In this document: one piece after another, positions 1-6,327 of the stretch
How the letters are laid out: each line of letters opens with the position of its first letter
Numbering within the stretch: position 1 is the stretch's first letter
Assembly (NCBI GenBank): GCA_005773095.1
Contig: SXHT01000294.1
Span: forward strand, 1-11,596
Origin: Planctomycetaceae bacterium
GTDB taxonomy: Bacteria; Planctomycetota; Planctomycetia; Pirellulales; PALSA-1355
Length of the DNA stretch: 11,596 nt
Direction: 5' to 3'
Position numbers and translations under genes: made by a program
The notes under the pieces: model-generated
The model's input: only the letters and a program-made list of their open reading frames with translations
Database searches by the model: none
Told to the model about the DNA's origin: nothing

Positions 1-1
1 A

Positions 2-55
2 CTCAACTCCGGCCGGCATGTCGACATCGCTCAACTCTGGCCGGCACAGCCGGCC
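2..55. repeat. Short direct repeat plus GC-rich hairpin upstream of dnaE2
   Basis: A 17-bp unit at 2-18 recurs at 30-46 with one mismatch (28-bp period). The second copy runs into a perfect 7-bp hairpin, GGCCGGC at 39-45 and GCCGGCC at 49-55 with a 3-nt loop. Between the copies is the 10-bp palindrome ATGTCGACAT (18-27). There is no credible coding frame here. It looks like an intergenic palindromic repeat of the kind scattered through planctomycete genomes (inference). The element may extend beyond the left edge of the window. Confidence 0.55.
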
Positions 56-92
56 CTACGGTCGCCGCCGACTTTCTCGGACGCTGGGGGTA

Positions 93-121
93 CAGACACG
101 ACAAATGATCTTTTGTACACT
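93..121 (+). promoter_or_regulatory. Candidate sigma-70-type promoter of dnaE2
   Basis: CAGACA (93-98) and TACACT (116-121) each match four of six bases of the -35 and -10 consensus, with an ideal 17-nt spacer. A transcript would start near 128 and leave a leader of about 45 nt before the ATG at 173. Planctomycete promoters are poorly defined and the match is modest, so this is a candidate only. Its interest is the dyad that fills the spacer. Confidence 0.3.
101..116. promoter_or_regulatory. Dyad operator candidate (possible SOS/LexA-type site)
   Basis: ACAAATGATCTTTTGT reads as ACAAA, a 6-nt spacer, TTTGT: a perfect 5-bp inverted repeat spanning 16 bp. It is flanked by a wider pair, GTACA at 90-94 and TGTAC at 114-118. 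It fills the spacer of the candidate promoter, where a bound repressor would block polymerase. DnaE2/ImuC genes are LexA-controlled in many bacteria, so an SOS operator is a reasonable guess, but the sequence is not a standard E. coli, Bacillus or alphaproteobacterial LexA box. Confidence 0.3.
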
Positions 122-172
122 TACGTGAAGTTGCCGAGCCGCCGGCGATCCTGAAGTTCGTGAAGCGTTGCC

Positions 173-3100
173 ATGCCGGATATTCCTGAAACCAGCCGCC
201 GTGAACCTGTCTCAGCCCATCCCCCAGGGTGTCGAGCGCGCGCGTCCCCTTTGGGTGCTGCCCCCCAATACGCCGAGCTGCACTGCAAGACCAACTTCTC
301 GTTTCTCGAAGGTGCATCGCATCCCGACGAGTTGGTGGCGAGGGCAGTCGAGCTGGGCCATACGGCTTTGGCGATTACCGATCGCAACAGTTTGGCTGGC
401 GTGGTGCGGGCTTACTCCGCGGCCAAGGAGACGTCATTCAAACTCATCGTCGGCGCGGAGATTACGCCCATCGATGCGCCGCCCGTCGTCCTCTGGGCCA
501 CCGATCGCAAAGCGTATGGGCGGCTGGCCCGGCTGATCACCGTCGGCCGCCGTGCCGCGCCCAAGGGAGCGTGCCGGCTGACGTTCGACGAGATCGCGGC
601 CCATGCGGAAGGGTTGCTGGCCGGCGTGGTGGCGAGCAGGAGTGGGGGAGAGCGTGAGGGGGAGAGCGAGAGATTTGCGGAAGACACTTGCTTGGCGACT
701 CTCTCTCTCTCGCACTCCTCCGCTCGCCGACTTCCTCCTCCCGCAAGAGAATCGCCTTGCCAACTCAGCCGATACCGTGAAGTCTTCCGCGATCGCTGTT
801 ACCTGCTGGCCGAGCTTTACCGCGGGCCGGACGACGATCGTCGGTTGGAGCAGCTCTTACAGCTTTCCCGCAGGATGCGCATCGCGCTCGTGGCGGCGGG
901 GGATGTGCATTATCACTGCCGCAGCCGGTTGCCGCTGCAAGATGTGCTGACGGCGGTGCGAATGGGATGTACCGTGGCGGAGTTGAGCGCTGGAGTTCCG
1001 GCTAAAGCTGGAACTCCAGCATTGTTTCCCAACTCCGAGCGTTATTTAAAATCACCCGAGGAGATGGCGGCGCGTTTCGCCCGCGCTCCGGATGCGATTC
1101 GCCGCACGCAGGAGATCGCCGACCGTTGCACGTTCAGTTTGGGCGAGTTGCGTTACGAGTATCCTGTGGAACTTGCTCCATTGGGTGAATCGCCGCTGGA
1201 GTACCTGACGCAACTCACCTGGACCGGCGCTCGCAAGCGTTATCCGCAGGGCATTCCTCCCAAAGTTCGCGGCCTGATCGAGCATGAGCTGGCGCTGATT
1301 GGGGAGCTGCGGTACGAGGCTTATTTTCTGACCGTGTTCGACCTGGTGCGGTTTGCGCGGCGTCGCGGCATATTGTGTCAGGGACGCGGCTCGGCGGCGA
1401 ACTCGGTGGTCTGCTTTTGCCTGGGAGTGACCAGCGTCGATCCCGAGCAGATCGCGGTGCTTTTTGAGCGGTTTATCAGCAAGGAACGAGGCGAAGCTCC
1501 GGACATCGATGTCGACTTCGAGCATCAGCGGCGTGAAGAAGTCCTGCAGTATCTCTACGAAAAATATGGCCGCGAGCGGGTGGGCATGACGGCCGAGGTG
1601 ATTACCTATCGGCCGCGTTCGGCGGTGCGCGATGTGGGCAAGGCGCTGGGCCTGTCCCTTGATCGCGTCGATGCGCTGGCAAAAAATCTCGACCATTACC
1701 GGGGCGATCCTCAGTTGCCCGACCGTTGTTGTGAGGCAAGCATCGATCCCAACTCTCTGTTGGGACAGCAGTTGATCGCGCGTCTGGTGGAAATCACGGG
1801 TTTTCCGCGGCACCTTGGCCAGCACGTGGGGGGCATGGTGATGACCCAAGGTCCTTTGTGCGAACTGGTGCCGATCGAAAACGCCGCGATGGACGGCCGC
1901 ACGGTAATCGAGTGGGACAAAGACGATCTCGACGAGCTGGGCATCTTGAAAGTGGATGTACTCTCGCTTGGCATGCTCACGGCGATTCACAAGAGTTTCG
2001 AGTTGATCGAGAAGCACGCCGGCCAATCGCTCACGCTGGCCACGGTGCCCAAAGAAGACCCGGCCGTCTACGCCATGATCTGCAAGGCCGACACGATGGG
2101 TGTGTTTCAGATCGAAAGCCGCGCACAAATGAGCATGTTGCCGCGTCTGCGCCCGCGCGAGTTTTACGATCTGGTGATCCAGGTCGCTATCGTTCGTCCC
2201 GGCCCGATTCAGGGAAATATGGTGCATCCTTATTTGCGGCGGAGAGCGGGCGAGGAGCCTGTCAGCTTTCCTAGCGAGGCCATTCGCGAAGTGCTTGGCA
2301 AAACGTTGGGCGTGCCGTTGTTTCAGGAACAGGCGATGCGATTGGCGGTCGTGGCGGCGGGGTTCACGCCAGGAGAGGCCGATCAACTGCGACGCGCGAT
2401 GGGCGCTTGGCGACGCAGCGGGGTGATCGAACAGTTCCGCCAGAAACTGATCGGCGGCATGACCGCGCGCGGGCTGTCGGCCGAGTTCGCCGAGCGGGTA
2501 TTCCTGCAAATCCGCGGCTTTGGCGAGTACGGGTTTCCCGAATCGCACGCGGCCAGCTTCGCCTTATTGGTCTACGTGTCGTCGTGGCTCAAGTGCTACC
2601 ACATGGCAGCTTTCACGGCGGCACTGCTCAATAGCCAGCCGATGGGCTGTTATGCGCCGGCGCAGTTAGTTCGCAACGCGCGCGCACATGGAGTGGAAGT
2701 CCGCGGCGTGGACGTGAATGCGAGCGGATGGGACTGCTCTTTAGAGGATTGCGTAGCGGGCGGGCTTGCCCGCCGCCGTGGCGCAACGATTGACGCACAG
2801 CCGGCAAGCCCGTCCGCTAAACTCCGGCTGGGCTTGCGGATTATCAGCGGACTCTCGGAATCGCACGTGCAAGCAATCGTGCAGGCGCGCGCAGGCAGCC
2901 GCTTTCGGTCGTGGGAAGATTTCTTACACCGTACTCGGCTCGGTCGCGCGGTGCTGGTGAAGCTGGCCGAGGCCGACGTGTTCGGCTCGCTGGGGCTGTC
3001 GCGAAGACAGGCGTTGTGGCATGCGCTGGCCCAAGACAAACGCTCCCAATCGTTGCCGCTGTTTGCCGGCAGCGACGTTGATCAGGTCTCGCCGCTTGCG

Positions 3101-3532
3101 CTTCCCGAGATGTCGATGCCCGAACAGGTGGTCGCCGATTATCAAACTGCGGGCATGTCGCTGCGGGCGCATCCGGTTTCGTTCCATCGAGCGCGGTTAG
3201 ATGCGTTGGGAGTGATCGCGGCCAACCGATTGCCGCGAATCCGCAACGGCCGGATGGTGCGTGTGGCCGGGCTCGTGCTGGTGCGCCAGCGGCCCAGCAC
3301 GGCCAAGGGCATCATGTTTGTCACGCTCGAAGACGAAACCGGCGTGTCAAACCTGGTGGTTCGCCAAGACGTGTGGGCCCGCTTTCATCGCGTGGCCCGC
3401 ACGTCCACCGCGATGGTGGCTCACGGCCGGCTGCAGAGCAAACAGGGTGTGATTCACGTGCTGGTCGCGAAACTGGAAGATCTGAGTGAACTGCTGGCAG
3501 GAGTGAGCTCGCAATCTCGGGATTTCCGCTAA
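173..3532 (+). CDS. dnaE2: Error-prone DNA polymerase III alpha-type subunit DnaE2 (ImuC)
   Basis: A C-family DNA polymerase of the DnaE2/ImuC type, used for translesion synthesis and damage-induced mutagenesis, usually with ImuA/ImuB (neither is in the window). The 1119-residue product has a PHP domain from about residue 33 (AELHCKTNFSFLEGASHP). The palm motif PDIDVDF (443-449) gives catalytic D444 and D446, and D595 in KVDVLSLGML is the probable third metal ligand. Fingers and a helix-hairpin-helix region follow, then an OB fold near 1030-1110. The C-terminal SRDFR ending is typical of DnaE2. QSLPLF (959-964) could be a beta-clamp-binding peptide. An in-frame stop at 161-163 makes ATG 173 the first possible start; no good Shine-Dalgarno is seen, and residues 1-32 look unconserved. 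The protein is somewhat long for the family because three inverted-repeat elements are embedded in frame (about residues 153-186, 273-283 and 861-883). Faces rnc tail to tail with 51 bp between. Confidence 0.95.
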   Translation: MPDIPETSRREPVSAHPPGCRARASPLGAAPQYAELHCKTNFSFLEGASHPDELVARAVELGHTALAITDRNSLAGVVRAYSAAKETSFKLIVGAEITPIDAPPVVLWATDRKAYGRLARLITVGRRAAPKGACRLTFDEIAAHAEGLLAGVVASRSGGEREGESERFAEDTCLATLSLSHSSARRLPPPARESPCQLSRYREVFRDRCYLLAELYRGPDDDRRLEQLLQLSRRMRIALVAAGDVHYHCRSRLPLQDVLTAVRMGCTVAELSAGVPAKAGTPALFPNSERYLKSPEEMAARFARAPDAIRRTQEIADRCTFSLGELRYEYPVELAPLGESPLEYLTQLTWTGARKRYPQGIPPKVRGLIEHELALIGELRYEAYFLTVFDLVRFARRRGILCQGRGSAANSVVCFCLGVTSVDPEQIAVLFERFISKERGEAPDIDVDFEHQRREEVLQYLYEKYGRERVGMTAEVITYRPRSAVRDVGKALGLSLDRVDALAKNLDHYRGDPQLPDRCCEASIDPNSLLGQQLIARLVEITGFPRHLGQHVGGMVMTQGPLCELVPIENAAMDGRTVIEWDKDDLDELGILKVDVLSLGMLTAIHKSFELIEKHAGQSLTLATVPKEDPAVYAMICKADTMGVFQIESRAQMSMLPRLRPREFYDLVIQVAIVRPGPIQGNMVHPYLRRRAGEEPVSFPSEAIREVLGKTLGVPLFQEQAMRLAVVAAGFTPGEADQLRRAMGAWRRSGVIEQFRQKLIGGMTARGLSAEFAERVFLQIRGFGEYGFPESHAASFALLVYVSSWLKCYHMAAFTAALLNSQPMGCYAPAQLVRNARAHGVEVRGVDVNASGWDCSLEDCVAGGLARRRGATIDAQPASPSAKLRLGLRIISGLSESHVQAIVQARAGSRFRSWEDFLHRTRLGRAVLVKLAEADVFGSLGLSRRQALWHALAQDKRSQSLPLFAGSDVDQVSPLALPEMSMPEQVVADYQTAGMSLRAHPVSFHRARLDALGVIAANRLPRIRNGRMVRVAGLVLVRQRPSTAKGIMFVTLEDETGVSNLVVRQDVWARFHRVARTSTAMVAHGRLQSKQGVIHVLVAKLEDLSELLAGVSSQSRDFR
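631..728. repeat. In-frame inverted-repeat element A inside dnaE2
   Basis: The ends pair: 631-637 (GGCGAGC) with 722-728 (GCTCGCC), and 638-644 (AGGAGTG) with 713-719 (CACTCCT), giving 14 pairs with a 2-nt bulge at 720-721. Inside, a G/A-rich arm (645-673) partly pairs with the CT run at 699-712. It is translated as a Ser/Arg/Glu-rich stretch starting near residue 153, unlike the conserved PHP sequence on either side (EGLLAGVV before, LSRYREVF after). The unusual composition may extend to about residue 197. This is the most degenerate of the three elements in this gene. Confidence 0.6.
989..1020. repeat. In-frame palindromic element B inside dnaE2
   Basis: A 32-bp near-perfect palindrome. 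GCTGGAGTTCC (989-999) pairs with GGAACTCCAGC (1010-1020), and the inner GCT/AGC also pair around an AA loop, leaving a single G-T mismatch (1000/1009). It starts exactly on a codon and encodes AGVPAKAGTPA (residues 273-283). It lies between GCTVAE and LFPNSERYL, which as I recall the family are normally joined by only a few residues. It looks like a mobile or amplified palindromic repeat captured in a loop. Confidence 0.8.
2754..2819. repeat. In-frame inverted-repeat element C inside dnaE2
   Basis: The arms at 2754-2770 and 2803-2819 pair over 17 consecutive positions with one G-T pair (2760/2813). The core GGGCTTGCC / GGCAAGCCC is perfect. The 32-nt interior can form a smaller stem (GCGCAA at 2781-2786 with TTG-A-CGC at 2790-2796). 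It is read through in frame as about residues 861-883, between the conserved WDCSLED and LRLGLRIISGLSE segments. Confidence 0.75.
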
Positions 3533-3583
3533 TCCAAACTCCCACTTTCGGCCACGATGCCGGGGAGCAGGGTGATGGCCGCA

Positions 3584-4330
3584 CTAAGCCGATGGAAACG
3601 GCACCGGTTCGTGATTGAGTTCAGCCAGCGCGTTGCGGGCGGCTCGTTGCTCGGCTTCTTTTTTGTTGCGACCCCAGGCGGGCTGATAGCGCATCTTGCC
3701 GACCTGGGCGGAAACCTTAAAGCACTTGCTGTGGTCGGGGCCTTTCTCATCCAGCAATTGGTAGGTCGGCGTCGAACCGGTCTCTCGTTGTGCGAGCTGC
3801 TGCAAAAGAGATTTGTAGTTGCCGCCCAGCTCGCCCGCGCCCGCCAGTTCAATTTCCGGACCTATGAAACGATGCAAAAATTCCCGCGCGGCGGCGTCAC
3901 CGCCGTCGAGATAGATGGCAGCCACTAGCGACTCGAATACATCCGCCAGAACCGAGGGGGGCACCGTGGGATGCGTGGTCATCCCTTTGCCGAGCACTAA
4001 GAACTCCTGCATGCCAAGGGCCTCACTGATCTTGGCACAGGTTTGGCGGCTGACGACGACCGACTTGATCTTCGTCAGGTCCCCCTCTGAATAATCAGGA
4101 TACAGGCCATATAGCAATTCACAGACAACAGCGCCTAAAATGGCATCGCCCAGGAACTCCAGACGTTCGTTCGAAGCCAGCCGATGCTGGGCGCCCGAAG
4201 CATGCGTCAAAGCGGAGACGAGCTGCGCCTTGTCGCGAAACGTATAGCCAATGCGGCGCTCGCAACGTTCGCATCGTTCCAAATCGGAAATCTGAGAGTG
4301 CAACAAACCAGATCGTGTAGTCTGCGGCAT
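3584..4330 (-). CDS. rnc: Ribonuclease III
   Basis: A double-strand-specific, Mg2+-dependent endoribonuclease for rRNA and mRNA processing in the cytoplasm. The 248-residue product has the usual bacterial length. The nuclease domain carries the signature NERLEFLGD (54-62), giving E55, E58 and D62, and the second metal-binding pair D130 and E133 in LADVFESLVAAIYLDGG. A double-stranded RNA-binding domain spans about 170-238 (NYKSLLQQLAQ to the KKEAEQRAARNAL helix). The frame stays open upstream to 4657, but those residues are low-complexity and unlike RNase III, so the ATG at 4330 (MPQTT) is preferred. The Shine-Dalgarno there is weak. It is convergent with dnaE2 and divergent from htrA; the usual neighbours era, recO or acpP are absent. 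Confidence 0.94.
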   Translation of the reverse strand: MPQTTRSGLLHSQISDLERCERCERRIGYTFRDKAQLVSALTHASGAQHRLASNERLEFLGDAILGAVVCELLYGLYPDYSEGDLTKIKSVVVSRQTCAKISEALGMQEFLVLGKGMTTHPTVPPSVLADVFESLVAAIYLDGGDAAAREFLHRFIGPEIELAGAGELGGNYKSLLQQLAQRETGSTPTYQLLDEKGPDHSKCFKVSAQVGKMRYQPAWGRNKKEAEQRAARNALAELNHEPVPFPSA

Positions 4331-4620
4331 GGTGACGAGGGGACCAATCCAGGACAGTGCGAATGCTGTAAACCTAACTGCGAACACGATTTCTGTCAAA
4401 TCGCCGATGCCTGGCAGGGCATCGTCCCGAGTCCCCTGCCCTGAACCCTGCGGTAATCGCCGGGACCGGTTGGGTAAATTCCGCCTTGCCCCGTTGCCGG
4501 CCCAGCAAGAATAATCCTGCATCGGAAACAATTTAGGTAGTCCGTTCCAACAAGGGAGCTGGGCCACGAGCCCTTTTATTGCTGCTGGGAAGGCAGTCTT
4601 CATTGCCGCCGGCAAGGCAG

Positions 4621-4650
4621 TTGCAGCGATGGCAAAGCCATCGCTATTCC
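4621..4650 (+). promoter_or_regulatory. Weak candidate promoter of htrA
   Basis: TTGCAG (4621-4626) and TATTCC (4645-4650), 18 nt apart, loosely fit a -35/-10 pair placed about 40 bp before the ATG. The spacer is almost wholly occupied by the hairpin at 4625-4645. The match is poor on its own and is offered only because of this arrangement. Confidence 0.2.
4625..4645. repeat. Perfect 9-bp inverted repeat upstream of htrA
   Basis: AGCGATGGC (4625-4633), loop AAA, GCCATCGCT (4637-4645). No T-run follows on either strand, so it is not a classical terminator. It sits 41 bp before the htrA start and could be an operator, a leader hairpin, or part of a dispersed palindromic repeat. Confidence 0.6.
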
Positions 4651-4670
4651 CATGCAATCACTTTTTTTAC

Positions 4671-4676
4671 AGGAGG
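4671..4676 (+). promoter_or_regulatory. Strong Shine-Dalgarno of htrA
   Basis: A full consensus AGGAGG lies 10 nt before the ATG at 4687. It is the best ribosome binding site in the window and fixes the htrA start. Confidence 0.8.
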
Positions 4677-4686
4677 AGCATAGGTC

Positions 4687-6264
4687 ATGAGGCAATTATC
4701 GTTTCGGAAAGGCAGCGTTTTTTCCAAGCTCCTGGCGGCCACGGCACTGACGGGACTTCTCACGCTGGCATGGATCGGGTGGCAATCGCCCCGCGTCAGC
4801 GAGACCTCGCTGGCAATCGGCGCGAACCTGGCACAGGCCCAGCAACCCGCCGACAAGGAAACCAAAGCGCATGCCAATGCACTCTCTCGGGCTTTCCGCA
4901 AGGCGGCTGAAGTGGCCATGCCGTCGGTCGTAACGGTTCGCAGCAAGATCAAGGCCAAAGTCGTCAAGCGCGAGTTGCGTGGACGGCAAGGTCCGCAAGA
5001 CAATCCGTTCAAGGGGACGCCCTTTGAGGATTTCTTTGGCGGCGATCGAGAGGGTTTTCACAACTTCCAATTCCCCAGTCAGCAACCCCGTGAAGGCATG
5101 GGCAGCGGCGTGATTATCGATAAAGCAGGTATCGTGCTGACGAATAATCATGTGGTGGCTGGCGCCGACGAAGTGATTGTGCATCTTGCCGACGGGCGCG
5201 AGTACAAGGGCTATGACATCAAGACCGATGACCAAACCGATCTGGCCGTGGTACGCATCAAAGCGACCGACGATCTGCCCGTGGCCGCAATGGGCGACTC
5301 CGACAATCTTGAAATTGGCGATTGGGTGATCGCCGTCGGCAATCCGTTTGAGCTGGAGCAGACCGTCAGTGCCGGAATCATTAGCGGCAAAGGGCGCGAG
5401 CTAGGTTCGATTCGTCGGGCAAAGTTCTTGCAAACGGTTGCGGCGATCAACCCCGGCAACTCCGGCGGTCCTCTCGTCAACCTCGACGGCGAAGTCGTTG
5501 GCATCAACACCGCGATTGCCACGAACACCGGCAGCTTCAACGGAATCGGCTTTGCCGTGCCGGTCAACCTGGCCAAGTGGGTCATTCCGCAGTTGGTCAA
5601 AGAAGGTAAGGTGCAACGCGCCTACCTCGGAGTGGCCATCGGCGAAATTTCGAAAGAGCTGGCCGAGCAATTCGGAGTCGAACGCAATTCGGGAGTGCTC
5701 GTGTCGGAGGTCTTTCCAGGTTCTCCGGCTGCTGAGGCCGGACTTAAGGTCGGAGATGTGATCAAGAGTTTCGCCGGCAGCGCCGTGCACAATCCACGCG
5801 AGCTCCAAGAGCTGGTCGAACGGACCACGCTGGGCACCAAGAGCAAGTTGGAAGTCTTGCGAGACGGAAAGTCGATTGAGGTTCAAGTCGCCTCGAAGTC
5901 CTTACCCAAGGATTTTGGCAGGTTGGCAAGCGACGAGGGCTCGTCGAGCGACGAAGAGTCGGACCCGGCGTTGGTGGAAAGCGCCGAGTTGGGCCTCGAC
6001 GTTACCGATCTGACGGCCGACCAGGCAGAGCAACTCGGCTTCCAGGGGCTATCGGGGGCGCTCGTCGCTAAGGCCGATCCCAACGGTGCCGCATTTGCCC
6101 AGGGTGTGCGACCGGGCATGCTGATTCTGAAGGTCGGCAAGCAAGAGATCAAGAGCGCGACCGAGTTCGAAGCAGCCGTGAAGAAGGAATCGCTAAAGGA
6201 TGGTATCCTGCTATTGGTCCGCACCAAAGCCGGCAACCGGTTCGTGGTGCTGCAGCGGGAGTAA
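4687..6264 (+). CDS. HtrA/Deg-family periplasmic serine protease with two PDZ domains
   Basis: An envelope quality-control protease/chaperone of the DegP/DegQ type. The 525-residue product starts with a basic stretch and a hydrophobic segment (about 14-31) acting as a signal peptide or membrane anchor. The trypsin-like domain shows the triad H155 (LTNNHVV), D185 (TDLAVV) and S259 (GNSGGPL). PDZ1 covers about 310-400 and PDZ2 about 435-522. They are joined by an acidic, Ser-rich linker (about 413-427). The loop before the protease core is long and charged (about 85-137). Residue 251, in QTVAAINPGNSGG, is Val where the family almost always has Asp. All three catalytic residues are present, so the enzyme may still be active. 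The start is fixed by AGGAGG at 4671. A GYF_2 membrane protein follows after 63 bp and may be cotranscribed. Confidence 0.94.
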   Translation: MRQLSFRKGSVFSKLLAATALTGLLTLAWIGWQSPRVSETSLAIGANLAQAQQPADKETKAHANALSRAFRKAAEVAMPSVVTVRSKIKAKVVKRELRGRQGPQDNPFKGTPFEDFFGGDREGFHNFQFPSQQPREGMGSGVIIDKAGIVLTNNHVVAGADEVIVHLADGREYKGYDIKTDDQTDLAVVRIKATDDLPVAAMGDSDNLEIGDWVIAVGNPFELEQTVSAGIISGKGRELGSIRRAKFLQTVAAINPGNSGGPLVNLDGEVVGINTAIATNTGSFNGIGFAVPVNLAKWVIPQLVKEGKVQRAYLGVAIGEISKELAEQFGVERNSGVLVSEVFPGSPAAEAGLKVGDVIKSFAGSAVHNPRELQELVERTTLGTKSKLEVLRDGKSIEVQVASKSLPKDFGRLASDEGSSSDEESDPALVESAELGLDVTDLTADQAEQLGFQGLSGALVAKADPNGAAFAQGVRPGMLILKVGKQEIKSATEFEAAVKKESLKDGILLLVRTKAGNRFVVLQRE

Positions 6265-6293
6265 CGGCTGGCTGTGAATTTGTGACGTACCAA

Positions 6294-6312
6294 GGCAGCC
6301 ATGATGGCTGCC
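6294..6312. repeat. Perfect 9-bp palindrome at the 5' end of the GYF gene
   Basis: GGCAGCCAT, a single G, then ATGGCTGCC. It begins 30 bp after the htrA stop and covers the alternative ATG at 6301 of the next gene. As RNA it would need a slightly opened loop but could still form a 7-8 bp stem. It might attenuate readthrough from htrA or hide the upstream start codon. It has no T-run. Confidence 0.55.
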
Positions 6313-6327
6313 CCGCAGGGCAAACTG

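Larger units (their letters stand above)
4331..4686. other. Divergent intergenic region between rnc and htrA
   Basis: A stretch of 356 bp that must hold the promoters of both rnc and htrA. The frame upstream of rnc is open but does not look like protein. The right third contains two AAGGCAG copies about 30 bp apart, the perfect hairpin at 4625-4645 and the htrA ribosome binding site. No tRNA or convincing small RNA is seen. GGGC-CACGA-GCCC followed by TTTT near 4561-4577 is too short a stem to call a terminator. Confidence 0.5.

Noticed and set aside
214..268. A possible fourth inserted repeat in the DnaE2 N-terminus (residues 15-32)
   Set aside because: The DNA is GC-rich and the residues look unconserved, but I could not find a clear inverted repeat.
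1052..2548. A 498-residue open frame antisense to dnaE2
   Set aside because: It is a shadow of the dnaE2 coding frame in high-GC DNA. Its His/Arg/Gln-rich translation shows no domain.
3533..3583. A bidirectional terminator between dnaE2 and rnc
   Set aside because: Only a 4-bp stem (CGGC/GCCG) without a T-run is visible.
4561..4577. GGGC-CACGA-GCCC-TTTT as an intrinsic terminator
   Set aside because: A 4-bp stem is too short, and no plus-strand gene ends just upstream.
4331..4657. A 109-residue N-terminal extension of RNase III
   Set aside because: The frame is open but the sequence is low-complexity, includes the translated hairpin at 4625-4645 and has no RNase III similarity; the 248-residue form already has full family length.
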